Source: Pantoea sp. IMH (lineage in GTDB: Bacteria > Pseudomonadota > Gammaproteobacteria > Enterobacterales > Enterobacteriaceae). Taken from it: DNA of 64,000 bases. Shown one piece after another: positions 1-8,384 of the stretch (positions are counted from its first letter, which is position 1; the number at the start of each line of letters is the position of its first letter). The stretch spans positions 868,001 to 932,000 of the forward strand of contig NZ_JFGT01000005.1 of the NCBI RefSeq assembly GCF_000599885.1, written 5' to 3'. The notes under the pieces are model-generated. The model searched no databases and had not been told where the DNA came from. It worked only from the letters and a program-made list of their open reading frames with translations. The position numbers and the translations under genes were made by a program.

Positions 1-2
1 AT

Positions 3-710
3 AAAAACAGTAACTATCAGCTCAGTGCGGGCGTAGGGTCGAATGGTAATGGCAACGTTAGCGGTTATTATACGCATGATGGCGATTTAACCAGCGTAAC
101 AGCCAATGCTGGCTATGACAGTAACCAATATAGCTCCATTGGTATGTCATTACAGGGCGGAATGACGGCTACAGGTAAAGGCATGGCTTTACACCGTATT
201 AGCACGCTGGGCGGAACACGCATGATGGTGGATACCGGTGGTGTGGGTGGCGTACCTCTGGTCGGAAATGGTGGCGTCAGCAACAGTAACATGTTTGGTA
301 AAGCCGTTATCAGCGATCTTAATAGTTATTATCGCAGCAGCGTGCGTGTCGACCTGGATAAACTCGGAAATGATGTTGATGCTCCGCGCTCTGTTGTACA
401 GAGTTCCCTGACTGAAGGCGCTATTGGTTATCGTAAGATGGGAATCGTTGCGGGCAAAAAAGCGATGGCGGTAATTAAACTAGCTGATGGTTCAACACCG
501 CCTTTTGGCGCCACAATAAAAAATAAAAACGACTATCAGACGGGTATAGTTAATGATGATGGTAGCGTATGGTTAACGGGGATTAATGCCGGCGAAGTCA
601 TGAACGTGACATGGGGCGATAAAGAGCAATGTCGCGTGAATCTACCGGAGATTTTACCACCATTAACAAGCGCACTATTACTTCCTTGCGTAAAGGCTAA
701 CGTTAATTAA
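3..710 (+). CDS. Fimbrial outer-membrane usher, C-terminal part (partial)
   Basis: The reading frame is open from the window edge, so only the last ~235 residues of an usher are present. The usher is the outer-membrane beta-barrel that threads pilin subunits out of the cell. The visible part holds the end of the barrel and the C-terminal domains: the stretches PPFGA, GIVNDDGSVWLTG and VTWGD, and late Cys residues, fit the conserved PFGA...G..G.V..L.G...V.WG pattern of FimD/PapC/MrpC ushers. The chaperone gene follows after 27 nt in the same direction, so this is the usher of the downstream operon. An ATG at 144 is internal, not a start. The role is secure; the exact usher class is inferred from gene order. 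Confidence 0.9.
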   Translation, partial: KNSNYQLSAGVGSNGNGNVSGYYTHDGDLTSVTANAGYDSNQYSSIGMSLQGGMTATGKGMALHRISTLGGTRMMVDTGGVGGVPLVGNGGVSNSNMFGKAVISDLNSYYRSSVRVDLDKLGNDVDAPRSVVQSSLTEGAIGYRKMGIVAGKKAMAVIKLADGSTPPFGATIKNKNDYQTGIVNDDGSVWLTGINAGEVMNVTWGDKEQCRVNLPEILPPLTSALLLPCVKANVN

Positions 711-737
711 TAACACGATTATTAAGAGAGAATTATA

Positions 738-1487
738 ATGAAGATGAAAAATTTGTCCGGTTTACTGGCAGGGCTGCTGTTTGGCAGCCTCTTCCTGCCG
801 CAGGCAGCATTTGCTGCTATCGCATTAGACCGTACGCGCGTTATTTTTGATGGTGGTAATAACTCACTAAGCTTAAATATAAGCAATAAAAACAAAGAGC
901 TACCTTATCTTGCTCAGGGATGGATTGAGGATGCCAGCGGTAAAAAAATTGAGTCGCCGCTCATCGTATTACCCCCTTTGCAGCGAATGGAGCCTTCGGC
1001 CAAAAGTCAGGTCAAGATCCAGGCTTTGCCAGCGATTAATTTGAATGCTCAGGATAAGGAAACGCTTTACTACTTTAATCTGCGTGAAATCCCGCCGAAG
1101 AGTAATAAGGCGAATACATTACAAATTGCTTTGCAAACCAGAGTTAAAATGTTCTACCGACCTCATGCGTTGGTGAAAAATGCGGCGGAGATGATTAACA
1201 CCTGGAAAGAAGACATTACACTCACGCGTGAGGGGGGGAAGTACCGCGTTAACAATAAATCACCTTATTATTTCACCATTGTTACCGTTGAATCTGCGGG
1301 TAAAGATGTTTCTGAAATAAAACCAGTAATGATTGCACCACGTAGCAGCGAGGTTCTGTCGGCCAGCGCTGATAGAATTGGTAACGCGCCTAAAATCACC
1401 TTTATCAATGACTATGGCGGGCGTCCAAAATTAACCTTCCATTGTGCAGGTACCAATTGCAGCGTTGCGGAATATAAAGAAGGCTAG
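738..1487 (+). CDS. Periplasmic fimbrial chaperone (PapD/MrpD-like)
   Basis: This 249-residue protein is a PapD-family chaperone that folds and caps pilin subunits in the periplasm by donor-strand complementation. It has a signal peptide of ~26 residues ending in AAFA, then the first Ig-like strand (LDRTRVIFDGG). The signature YYFNLREIPPK and the G1-strand region TRVKMFYRP lie in the first domain; the conserved Arg (DRTRV) and Lys (RVKMF) should anchor the subunit C-terminus. Two Cys near the C-terminus (FHCAGTNC) could form a disulfide in domain 2. An AGAGAG ribosome site precedes ATG 738. It lies between the usher and the pilin genes, as in MR/P-type operons. Confidence 0.93.
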   Translation: MKMKNLSGLLAGLLFGSLFLPQAAFAAIALDRTRVIFDGGNNSLSLNISNKNKELPYLAQGWIEDASGKKIESPLIVLPPLQRMEPSAKSQVKIQALPAINLNAQDKETLYYFNLREIPPKSNKANTLQIALQTRVKMFYRPHALVKNAAEMINTWKEDITLTREGGKYRVNNKSPYYFTIVTVESAGKDVSEIKPVMIAPRSSEVLSASADRIGNAPKITFINDYGGRPKLTFHCAGTNCSVAEYKEG

Positions 1488-1539
1488 CGCTAAAAGAAAC
1501 GGTTTACAGTGAGTAAATATAAGCCATTAGGGAGGGCAT

Positions 1540-2178
1540 ATGGATAGCGAAGCTTCTTCTCCGGGAAAGCGTCCAGGTCAGATGAGTCGTCACGTAAGTG
1601 TAAGGCGTACAGCCGGTCTGCTTTTAGCATGTATTATCTCTGCATTACCTGCTGCGCAGGCAAAGGATTTTAGTCAGGTCGAGGGTGAAACAGGGGTGCT
1701 TCATATTAGCGGAACATTGACGCAGGGAGCGTGCCGCTTAGAAATGCAAAGCGCCTGGCAACAAATTGAACTGGGTTCCATTGTTACCGGCGACCTGACT
1801 TCAGTTGGTCAGCAGGGGACGGCGATACCTTTTCAGTTGATTCTCACTGATTGCCTGACGGATGGCGGCCTTCAGCGCGATGCGTTGACTAACAGCGCCG
1901 TTTGGGATAGCAAACAGCCGGTTGCATCCGTCTCTTTTGTGGCGCCTGCTGATGATGAAACGCCCGAACTGGTCAAAGTGGATGGCGCTGAAGGACTCGG
2001 CCTGCGGCTTCTCGACAGCCGTATGCGGGATGTACGCCTGGGTAACCAAAGTGAACCGCTATTGGTGGCACCCTATCATGACGTACTTACCTGGTATGTG
2101 GTACCTGAGCGGACGTCTGCGCCACTGGTTGCCGGTGCTTTTAAAACGACCGTTAGCTTTCGCCTGAATTATGACTAA
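1540..2178 (+). CDS. Minor fimbrial subunit (MrpE-like position)
   Basis: This 212-residue pilin is the first of four small subunits after the chaperone. A long N-terminal extension precedes a signal peptide ending in AAQA. The mature part has the pilin pattern: SGTLTQGACRLEM near the N-terminus, a second Cys (LTDCL) for the conserved disulfide, and a C-terminal beta strand ending RLNYD with the penultimate Tyr used in donor-strand exchange. GGGAGGGC just upstream supports ATG 1540; ATG 1582 is an alternative that would remove the extension. It is probably a minor or adaptor pilin, since the major pilin of MR/P-type operons lies before the usher, outside the window. Confidence 0.85.
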   Translation: MDSEASSPGKRPGQMSRHVSVRRTAGLLLACIISALPAAQAKDFSQVEGETGVLHISGTLTQGACRLEMQSAWQQIELGSIVTGDLTSVGQQGTAIPFQLILTDCLTDGGLQRDALTNSAVWDSKQPVASVSFVAPADDETPELVKVDGAEGLGLRLLDSRMRDVRLGNQSEPLLVAPYHDVLTWYVVPERTSAPLVAGAFKTTVSFRLNYD

Positions 2179-2722
2179 GGTCTGGGATATGCTCATGCGA
2201 CAGATTATAAAGCCGCTGCTGAAGTGCCGCTGTGTACGCTTATTTTTAAACGGGTGTGTGGCCGTGTTTGCGTTAATAGCCGCTGCACCTGGTTATGCGC
2301 TGGATCCGGTAGCGATAAATATTAGCGGGACTGTTACCGCCAGTGCGTCATGCCAGTTCAACGATGAAACAATAAATCTTGAATTTGGTAATGTGTATAT
2401 TAATAAGATTACCGGTAATTTCTATAAACTTCCAGTTCCTTATTTCTTAAACTGTGAAGGTGATGCTGATGGAAAGAATATCCGCATGCGATGGGTGGGC
2501 ACGGCCTCTTCATTTGACGAAACATTAATCGCTACCGATGTGACTGGTCTGGGAATAAAATTCCTCAAAGATAGCAGTAACGTTAGTGCTAATGCCTGGT
2601 TTGATATTGATGTAGATTCGCCGCCTTCATTGAATGTTGTGTTAATCAAAGAAGCCGGCGCCTTTCTGAGGAATGGGCAAGAGTTTAATGCATCCGCAAC
2701 CCTAGAAGTGGCCTATTTATAA
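2171..2722 (+). CDS. Minor fimbrial subunit
   Basis: This 183-residue pilin has a signal peptide ending near GYA, then ISGTVTASASCQF, a second Cys (FLNCEG) and a C-terminal strand TLEVAYL with the penultimate Tyr. Its central motif LEFGNVYINKI recurs in the next gene (IDFGNVGVNKV), so the two are diverged duplicates. The start at 2171 overlaps the stop of the previous gene by 8 nt, which suggests translational coupling; ATG 2189 is a possible alternative. It is probably a tip-fibrillum or adaptor subunit. Confidence 0.85.
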   Translation: MTKVWDMLMRQIIKPLLKCRCVRLFLNGCVAVFALIAAAPGYALDPVAINISGTVTASASCQFNDETINLEFGNVYINKITGNFYKLPVPYFLNCEGDADGKNIRMRWVGTASSFDETLIATDVTGLGIKFLKDSSNVSANAWFDIDVDSPPSLNVVLIKEAGAFLRNGQEFNASATLEVAYL

Positions 2723-2725
2723 GGA

Positions 2726-3247
2726 ATGATGAGGATGGATATCAGGCGTAAATACCTTCGTGGTATAAATATACCAGGCGCTCTATTACTGCTATTAATA
2801 GTTAATTTCGGAGCCAGTGCAGATCAGACTGGCGATACGCTTAACGTGAAAATTCACGGTACGCTCAGACGTATGCCCTGCGTGATAAATAATGACAAGG
2901 CCATAGTAATTGACTTTGGTAACGTAGGCGTGAATAAAGTTAACGGAGATAATTATAAACAATCAATTGATTATCTGCTTGAGTGTAAAGATCCTGATGC
3001 AACGGCAAATTTGAATATGACGTTAAGAGGTGTGCAGTCGTCATATAACACTGGTGCGATTAATACCAATGTGCCAGGTCTCGGCATTGAAATTTTACAG
3101 AATGGTTCCCCGGTCACAATAAACAAGGCTTTTGTTATTGATTATAACAATCCCCCCAGGCTGGAGGCGGTGCCTGTATCTTCTGGCGTACCACTTACTG
3201 AAGGGGCTTTCAATGCGACAGCAACCTTAATGGCGGAGTATGAATAA
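2726..3247 (+). CDS. Minor fimbrial subunit
   Basis: This 173-residue pilin has a signal peptide ending in ASA, then VKIHGTLRRMPCVIN, the repeated block IDFGNVGVNKV, a second Cys (LLECKD) and the C-terminal strand TLMAEYE with penultimate Tyr. It resembles the preceding subunit over its whole length, which implies tandem duplication. AAGGA sits directly before ATG 2726; ATG 2735, nine bases after AAGGA, has better spacing and may be the true start. The stop (TAATG) overlaps the next start by one base. Confidence 0.85.
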   Translation: MMRMDIRRKYLRGINIPGALLLLLIVNFGASADQTGDTLNVKIHGTLRRMPCVINNDKAIVIDFGNVGVNKVNGDNYKQSIDYLLECKDPDATANLNMTLRGVQSSYNTGAINTNVPGLGIEILQNGSPVTINKAFVIDYNNPPRLEAVPVSSGVPLTEGAFNATATLMAEYE

Positions 3248-3807
3248 TGGTTCAGGACACAGTAAAAATTTTTACCCGCCGTTTCGCTAACATCAGTCTG
3301 CTTTTTGCTGGCGCTTTGAGCATGCTGATACAAAATCACGCGATGGCTGTTACGGATAATCTGCAGTTTTCCGGCAATCTGGTGGCCGATCCCTGCGTAC
3401 TTGATCCAGAAACTGAAAATATCGAACTCGATTTTGGCACCATTATTGATAAGTACCTTTACATCAATAAACGCGTACACAGTCAGCCTTTTACGGTGCG
3501 CTTACTGGAATGTAATTTAACGTTAGGCAATACAGTTTCTCTTACCTTCAGCGGCACGGCGGACAATGAATTAACCGATATGCTGGCGGTAACGGGCGCG
3601 GCCAGCGGCATCGCTATCGGACTGGAAACTACGGATGGCACAGCGTTACCCTTCAATCAGGCCACCCCAATGATGGCGCTGACTGCCGGGACAACGGATC
3701 TCGTTTTTAACGGTTATGTTCAGGGTAAGCCGACGGCTATTCAGAACCGTTCAATAGTCCGGGGTGCGTTTAATGCAACGGCGAATTTTACCCTTACCTA
3801 TGAATAA
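3247..3807 (+). CDS. Minor fimbrial subunit (MrpG-like position)
   Basis: This 186-residue pilin has a signal peptide ending in AMA, then LQFSGNLVADPCVLD, an IELDFGTI block, a second Cys (LLECNL) and a C-terminal strand NFTLTYE with penultimate Tyr. It is coupled to the previous gene through a TAATG overlap. Its position just before the tip adhesin is that of the subunit which joins the adhesin to the shaft in MR/P-type fimbriae. That placement is inferred from gene order. Confidence 0.85.
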   Translation: MVQDTVKIFTRRFANISLLFAGALSMLIQNHAMAVTDNLQFSGNLVADPCVLDPETENIELDFGTIIDKYLYINKRVHSQPFTVRLLECNLTLGNTVSLTFSGTADNELTDMLAVTGAASGIAIGLETTDGTALPFNQATPMMALTAGTTDLVFNGYVQGKPTAIQNRSIVRGAFNATANFTLTYE

Positions 3808-3913
3808 GCCCGACTGATAGTTCTGCGAGTCTCTTTTCGGCTGTGACGCCGACTGATTGAATTACAGGGCAGTAATGAGCGTATGGCTCAGCTGAGCTAT
3901 GCGGGAGAAAATA

Positions 3914-4870
3914 ATGAAGACATTAATGAAGTTCGCCAGCTTGATCCTGACGAAGAGCGTTTTAGCGGGTTTTGTTATCTTAGTGGGGTCAGTTGACTGT
4001 AGTGCCTATGATTTTACCGTAACTTGCTATGGTGATAATGGTAAGTGCGGATCAAATATAAACTTTACTTTAACTAAAATATCCAATGCTCATGATGGGG
4101 TGCCAATAGGTTTGCCTCTCTCTGCAGTTGTTAATGGTGGTGCATTTCAAATATATTTGGCTCAATGTACTTCTGATACTAGTTGTACCAAAATGCCTGG
4201 GCCTGTTTATTCGCAATCACTCGGCACTCTCTATAGTGGGAATACCCCAGATTGGGGGGCTTTCGGTAAGCGGTTTCTTTCAGGAAATAATAATCTTAAT
4301 GGTATGTTTGTTAAAACCACTAGTGCGGATCGTGGAGAATACTGGGAGCGGAGCAATCTTTGTCTAAGCCTCACCCTGGTTAATTCAACAACTAGCTGGT
4401 ATATATGGGGTATAAATTATACTTATCCGATGGGAACTGTTATGTGTACCGTGCCTGTTAACCGGGCTCCGGCAGATACCTGTAGCGTTTCAACACCCAG
4501 TATCGATATCGCTTTTGGCCAGATTGAGCGTTCTACGATCGGCACTTCCACGCCTACCAAAAAGGACGTGACTAAAAACCTTTCGCTGAGCTGCACCGGT
4601 ACCAGTACGCATAACTTTTCGCTGAAGCTGAATATGACGCCGACCTCCTGGTCCAACTCACAAATCGCGACCAGCAACAGGGCGCTAGGGGTGAGCATCA
4701 GCAAAGACGGCACCCTACTGAGTAACGGTACAGGGTTCGATATGAGTGTGTTAGGTTCTGGAACGGCAACACTATCGTTTAGCTTGCTTAAAAATCCGAC
4801 GGTGGCCAGCAGCGATATCGCCACCGGTGATTTTACCGCCTCTGCAACGTTGATTGTGACGGAACAATAA
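3914..4870 (+). CDS. Two-domain fimbrial tip adhesin (MrpH-like)
   Basis: This 318-residue protein ends the fimbrial operon. ATG 3914 is chosen because GGGAG precedes it at good spacing; an in-frame ATG at 3899 lacks this. After a signal peptide ending in CSA comes an N-terminal domain of ~155 residues rich in Cys, Ser, Thr and aromatics, which should be the receptor-binding domain. The C-terminal pilin domain starts near DTCSVSTPSIDIAFG with a second Cys at LSLSCTG. The C-terminus (TLIVTEQ) lacks the penultimate Tyr of the pilins. The DNA for the binding domain is visibly more A+T-rich than that for the pilin domain, suggesting replacement of the binding domain. The ligand is unknown. Confidence 0.8.
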   Translation: MKTLMKFASLILTKSVLAGFVILVGSVDCSAYDFTVTCYGDNGKCGSNINFTLTKISNAHDGVPIGLPLSAVVNGGAFQIYLAQCTSDTSCTKMPGPVYSQSLGTLYSGNTPDWGAFGKRFLSGNNNLNGMFVKTTSADRGEYWERSNLCLSLTLVNSTTSWYIWGINYTYPMGTVMCTVPVNRAPADTCSVSTPSIDIAFGQIERSTIGTSTPTKKDVTKNLSLSCTGTSTHNFSLKLNMTPTSWSNSQIATSNRALGVSISKDGTLLSNGTGFDMSVLGSGTATLSFSLLKNPTVASSDIATGDFTASATLIVTEQ

Positions 4871-4959
4871 GAGTGGCGGTTCTGAAAAGGGCATAACACT
4901 CTGGCATCATGTCAGACTGCCGCCAAACTCCTGGGAGGAAGCAGGGTTGGCAGGAAAAT

Positions 4960-4985
4960 GTCCCGCGCCATGGCAGGCGCGGGAC
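4960..4985 (-). terminator. GC-rich hairpin between adhesin and protease genes
   Basis: A perfect 10-bp stem (4960-4969 with 4976-4985) with a 6-nt loop lies between two convergent genes. Read on the minus strand it is followed by ATTTT, so it best serves as terminator of the protease gene; it may also stop the fimbrial operon. Confidence 0.55.
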
Positions 4986-5014
4986 CCGCTATCAGCGAGA
5001 AGGTTTTTGCGACC

Positions 5015-5641
5015 TTACTGGGTTTTAATCTCTTCCTTTAACCAGCTCTCAAAACGCGCATAGGGAATATAAAGACCGACGTTTTTATAGAGCAGCTTAC
5101 CGCTCGCATTATCGTTAATACGATCGCTGTAGCCGACGATAACCCCAGCCAGCGTATCATCGGCAGCGTTATATACCGCACCGCCAGACATGCCTTTGAC
5201 CACGCCAGCATCTGTCGCGACCACCACGCAACTCAGCTTGTTCCAGCTATTTTTAAGTCCCGTGTTCACCAGGCTGGTGCCGGCTGACGACACCGGCAGC
5301 GCAGAAATAAAGCTGTAGCCGTAGAGCGTGATAGCGTCGCCAATGTGACCATTGCGAAAGCGGGGCGGCGTGATGCCGCTGTTTTTATGGTAAACCACCG
5401 CAAGATCGCATTCAGGATGGTAGGACTTCACCCGATAGAGCGAGTATTTCGCCACATGCGCGGCGGTCAGACTGTATTCGGGCGTCAGCGGAATAGTGGT
5501 GCCGAGCGTGCCGAGGCCCAGAATGGTGGGAATGCCGGTCACGGTCATATCCACCCGTTTCTCTGCCTCGCGGCTGTACTCATACTTCCCCACCGAACAG
5601 CCGCAAAGCAGCAGCGCCAGCAGGCAAACAGCGTGTCGCAT
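5015..5641 (-). CDS. Trypsin-like serine protease, predicted lipoprotein
   Basis: This is a 208-residue secreted protein. The start at 5641 is chosen because GGAGAGAGA lies just upstream; a longer frame would put an odd hydrophilic extension before the signal peptide. The signal (MRHAVCLLALLLCGCS) ends in the lipobox-like LLCGC, so it is probably lipid-anchored. A chymotrypsin-fold triad is visible: His in LTAAHV, Asp in CDLAVV and Ser in GMSGGAV, the last matching G-x-S-G-G. Members of this family act in envelope quality control or cleave specific proteins; no substrate can be named. It is convergent with the fimbrial operon and there is no sign of co-transcription. Confidence 0.8.
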   Translation of the reverse strand: MRHAVCLLALLLCGCSVGKYEYSREAEKRVDMTVTGIPTILGLGTLGTTIPLTPEYSLTAAHVAKYSLYRVKSYHPECDLAVVYHKNSGITPPRFRNGHIGDAITLYGYSFISALPVSSAGTSLVNTGLKNSWNKLSCVVVATDAGVVKGMSGGAVYNAADDTLAGVIVGYSDRINDNASGKLLYKNVGLYIPYARFESWLKEEIKTQ

Positions 5642-6177
5642 TCTCTCTCTCCGGCAAAGAATCAGATCTCTTCCCACTGCTGCGTTCGCCGCATTTACTT
5701 ACCTTAGCATTTTAGCCGACACTGATCGGCTGCAGGCATGCGGGTTTTCTGTACTGTCCATTTTTAGCATCTCAGCCCGTTCTATCGGCTTAATTTTGCG
5801 AAACTTTATTCCTGAATGCCTTGATCAAAGGTAGACCGTCGCAGATACACGCCACGCTTTTTATCACCCCCGAGCCTGGCAAGTTAAAAACACAGCAAGG
5901 ATCGGGAAATGACACCGGCAGGCAAAGTGCAGAGAAAAGTCTGTTTAAGACAGGCAAAAGGTGAAGTTTTCAGCAGTGAAAAGGCGTAACTCCTCTTTTA
6001 TCGACATTATTGTGCTCTGCGCAAAAGTCTCTTGCGCGGGCCTGCTGTCCGGCGGCGCCAGCCTGTGCTTTAATTGGAACTGTGACGTAGATCAATATTT
6101 CAAGCCGATCGGCGATTTTCATTTTACCCTTACTGAACTGCTGCTCCTGTGAAGGAGCCATTACTGGAGAGTGTGTT
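5642..6177. other. 536-nt divergent intergenic region (protease / MFS)
   Basis: No convincing gene is seen. A GTG-started frame of 63 codons (5961-6152, +) and an ATG frame of 26 codons (5908-5988, +) exist but lack clear protein character. The 3' part holds a CRP-like site and a 10-bp palindrome (GCCGATCGGC, 6104-6113) ahead of the MFS gene, so the region is probably mostly regulatory. Confidence 0.4.
6078..6099 (+). promoter_or_regulatory. Candidate CRP-binding site upstream of the MFS gene
   Basis: TGTGACGTAGATCA at 6081-6094 matches TGTGA-N6-TCA of the CRP consensus, with A/T-rich flanks; the right half-site is imperfect (TCAAT rather than TCACA). It lies ~80-100 nt before the MFS start. 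Confidence 0.35.
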
Positions 6178-7344
6178 ATGCCTGTTTCTCTGCTGGCGCT
6201 GGCGCTGAGTGCCTTTGCTATCGGCACAACGGAGTTTGTGATTATGGGACTGCTGCCGGAAGTCGCCGCCGATTTACAGGTGTCGATCCCCTCCGCAGGC
6301 TGGCTGATCAGCGGCTATGCCCTTGGCGTGGCGATTGGCGCGCCGATTATGGCGCTACTGACAGCGAAGTTGCCGCGCAAGCGGACGCTGATCCTGCTGA
6401 TGTCCATTTTCATTGTGGGTAACGTGCTTTGCGCTGAGGCGGCCAGTTATGACCTGCTGATGCTGGCGCGTATTGTTACCGCGCTTTGCCATGGTGCATT
6501 CTTTGGCATCGGCGCCGTGGTGGCGTCAAGCCTGGTGGCGCCGGGCAAGCAGGCTTCCGCGGTGGCGCTGATGTTTGTGGGACTGACGCTGGCTAACGTG
6601 CTCGGCGTACCGCTGGGTACCTGGTTCGGTCAGCTCTTTGGCTGGCGCGCCACCTTCTGGGGCGTGGCGGCTATTGGCGTGCTGGCCTTTGTGGCGCTGA
6701 TCGCCAGCCTGCCGAACAACCGTGAAGAGAAACCGGTGCATCTTGCCAGTGAGATTGGCGCGCTGGCCAACGGCAGGCTCTGGCTGTCGCTGCTGATGAC
6801 GGTCTTTTTTGCCGCCGCGATGTTTGCACTGTTCAGCTACATTGCGCCGCTGCTGCTTGAGGTGACCGGCATCAGTAATAAAGGGGTGAGCTGGACGCTG
6901 TTCCTGATTGGTGCCGGCCTGACCGTTGGCAATATTCTGGGCGGCAAACTGGCAGACTGGAAGGTGTCGTTCAGCCTGATCCTGAGTTTCTCGCTGATTG
7001 CCCTGTTTTCGCTGGCGTTCAGCTGGACCAGTCAGGCTATCTGGCTGGCTGAGATCACGCTTTTCCTCTGGGCGATGGCCACCTTTGCCACCGTGCCGGG
7101 ACTGCAAATTAACGTGGTGCGCCACGGTAAGGACGCACCAAATCTCGTCTCAACGCTGAATATCTCCGCCTTTAACGTCGGCAACGCCTTTGGTGCCTGG
7201 GCTGGCGGCGCCGTGATTGGCGGCGGCTATGGCCTGACGGCGGTGCCGGTTGCCGCCGCGCTGCTGGCCGCTGTGGGGCTGCTGATCTGTCTGATTACCT
7301 TCCGGGGACAGCGCGGACAATCGCGGACCGTCACGGCCGGTTAA
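6178..7344 (+). CDS. MFS efflux transporter, DHA1 family (YdhP/AraJ-like)
   Basis: This 388-residue inner-membrane protein has 12 predicted helices and no signal peptide. The N-terminal FAIGTTEFVIMGLLPEVA and the loop-2/3 region (LLTAKLPRKRTL) are typical of the drug:H+ antiporter-1 subgroup that includes E. coli YdhP, AraJ and SotB; length and motifs are closest to YdhP. The substrate cannot be read from sequence: drugs, sugars or arabinose-like compounds are all possible. A GGAG site (TACTGGAGAG) precedes ATG 6178. It is transcribed alone and convergent with lysR. A CRP-like site upstream hints at carbon control. Confidence 0.85.
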   Translation: MPVSLLALALSAFAIGTTEFVIMGLLPEVAADLQVSIPSAGWLISGYALGVAIGAPIMALLTAKLPRKRTLILLMSIFIVGNVLCAEAASYDLLMLARIVTALCHGAFFGIGAVVASSLVAPGKQASAVALMFVGLTLANVLGVPLGTWFGQLFGWRATFWGVAAIGVLAFVALIASLPNNREEKPVHLASEIGALANGRLWLSLLMTVFFAAAMFALFSYIAPLLLEVTGISNKGVSWTLFLIGAGLTVGNILGGKLADWKVSFSLILSFSLIALFSLAFSWTSQAIWLAEITLFLWAMATFATVPGLQINVVRHGKDAPNLVSTLNISAFNVGNAFGAWAGGAVIGGGYGLTAVPVAAALLAAVGLLICLITFRGQRGQSRTVTAG

Positions 7345-7351
7345 GGCCTGG

Positions 7352-8266
7352 TTAGAGCTGCGCCAGGCGCTGGTTGAACAGGCCGATCTGCTGCTGAAGA
7401 TGCAGACTGAAAGCCTCAACCAGCGCCGAGGAAGGACGATGTCGGGGGCGGATCAGGTTAACGGTGAAAGGTACATCCACGCTGAACCGCCGGATAACCA
7501 CGCCGCTGCTGGCATAGTCGAGCGCTGTTAACGGGTTGACGATCGAAATCCCGACGCCAGCCCGCACCATAGCGCATACCGACGCGGCGCTGTGCGTCTC
7601 CATCACCATTCTGCGCTCAACGCCATTTTCACTGAACAGATGATCCAGCAGCTGGCGATAGCTATCGCTTCTGGAGAGGCTGATATAGTTATATCCGGCA
7701 AAATCCTGCGGCGTCAGGCAGCGTTTTTTCGCCAGCACATGTCCTTCTGGCAGCACACAGACTTCATTGCCGGTAAAGAGTCCGGTGCGCGTGGTGCCGG
7801 CGGGCGTCTGATTCGTTTCCGTCAAGCCGAGGTCGTAACGCTGCGCCGACAGCCACTCCTCAAGCAGCGGCGACTCCTGCGGAATGATATTCAGGCTCAC
7901 GTCAGGATAGCGCTGCAGAAATGGCTGGCAGATTGGCGGCAGCAGCGACTGAGAAAAGGCGGGCAGACAGGCGATGGACAGCTCGCCCTGGCGAAACTGA
8001 CGCAGCCCGTCGGCCGCCGCGATAATGCGATCCAGCCCGTACCATGAGCGCTGAACCTCTTCGAACAGCCGCAACCCCTGAACCGTAGGCTGAAGGCGGC
8101 CCCGCACGCGGTCGAACAACGCCAGTCCGGTCAGCTTTTCAAAGCGTGCCAGCTCGCGGCTGACCGTTGGCTGCGAGGTATGCAGCATCGCTGCCGCCTC
8201 CGTCAGATTGCCAGTCGTCACTACCGCATGAAAAATCTCAATATGTCGCAGCGTAATCCCGTTCAT
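7352..8266 (-). CDS. lysR: LysR, transcriptional activator of lysA
   Basis: This 304-residue LysR-type regulator is very close to E. coli LysR: RHIEIFHAV, LTEAA, LHTSQPTVSRELARFEK (winged helix-turn-helix, residues ~5-65), then a substrate-binding-like domain with QESPLLEEWLSAQR and ETHSAASVCAMVRAGVGIS. The start at 8266 is chosen by homology and by AGGA five bases upstream; in-frame ATGs at 8284 and 8296 would add residues absent from the family. In E. coli LysR activates lysA when diaminopimelate is abundant and lysine scarce. It is divergent from lysA, the classic arrangement. Confidence 0.96.
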   Translation of the reverse strand: MNGITLRHIEIFHAVVTTGNLTEAAAMLHTSQPTVSRELARFEKLTGLALFDRVRGRLQPTVQGLRLFEEVQRSWYGLDRIIAAADGLRQFRQGELSIACLPAFSQSLLPPICQPFLQRYPDVSLNIIPQESPLLEEWLSAQRYDLGLTETNQTPAGTTRTGLFTGNEVCVLPEGHVLAKKRCLTPQDFAGYNYISLSRSDSYRQLLDHLFSENGVERRMVMETHSAASVCAMVRAGVGISIVNPLTALDYASSGVVIRRFSVDVPFTVNLIRPRHRPSSALVEAFSLHLQQQIGLFNQRLAQL

Positions 8267-8384
8267 GATGTTCCTGACTACCATGCCTGAAGCCATATCA
8301 TGGATGAATAGAGTTCGATAAAAAAGATATTTTTGATCGCATCCCGGCTGTGGCGTAATAGTGACATTGTTTTAAGGAGAACCG
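8267..8384. promoter_or_regulatory. lysR-lysA divergent control region
   Basis: These 118 nt separate the two divergent starts and contain an A/T-rich core around 8320-8336 with GATATTTTTGATC. By analogy with E. coli this is where LysR binds to activate lysA and repress itself. AAGGAGA just before 8385 is the lysA ribosome site. Confidence 0.6.

Noticed and set aside
3862..4003. Alternative-frame, protein-like ORF overlapping the adhesin start (contains MAQLSYAGENNEDINEVRQL)
   Set aside because: It is hydrophilic and regular, but has no ribosome site, ends within the adhesin signal region and is probably a chance frame opposite conserved codons.
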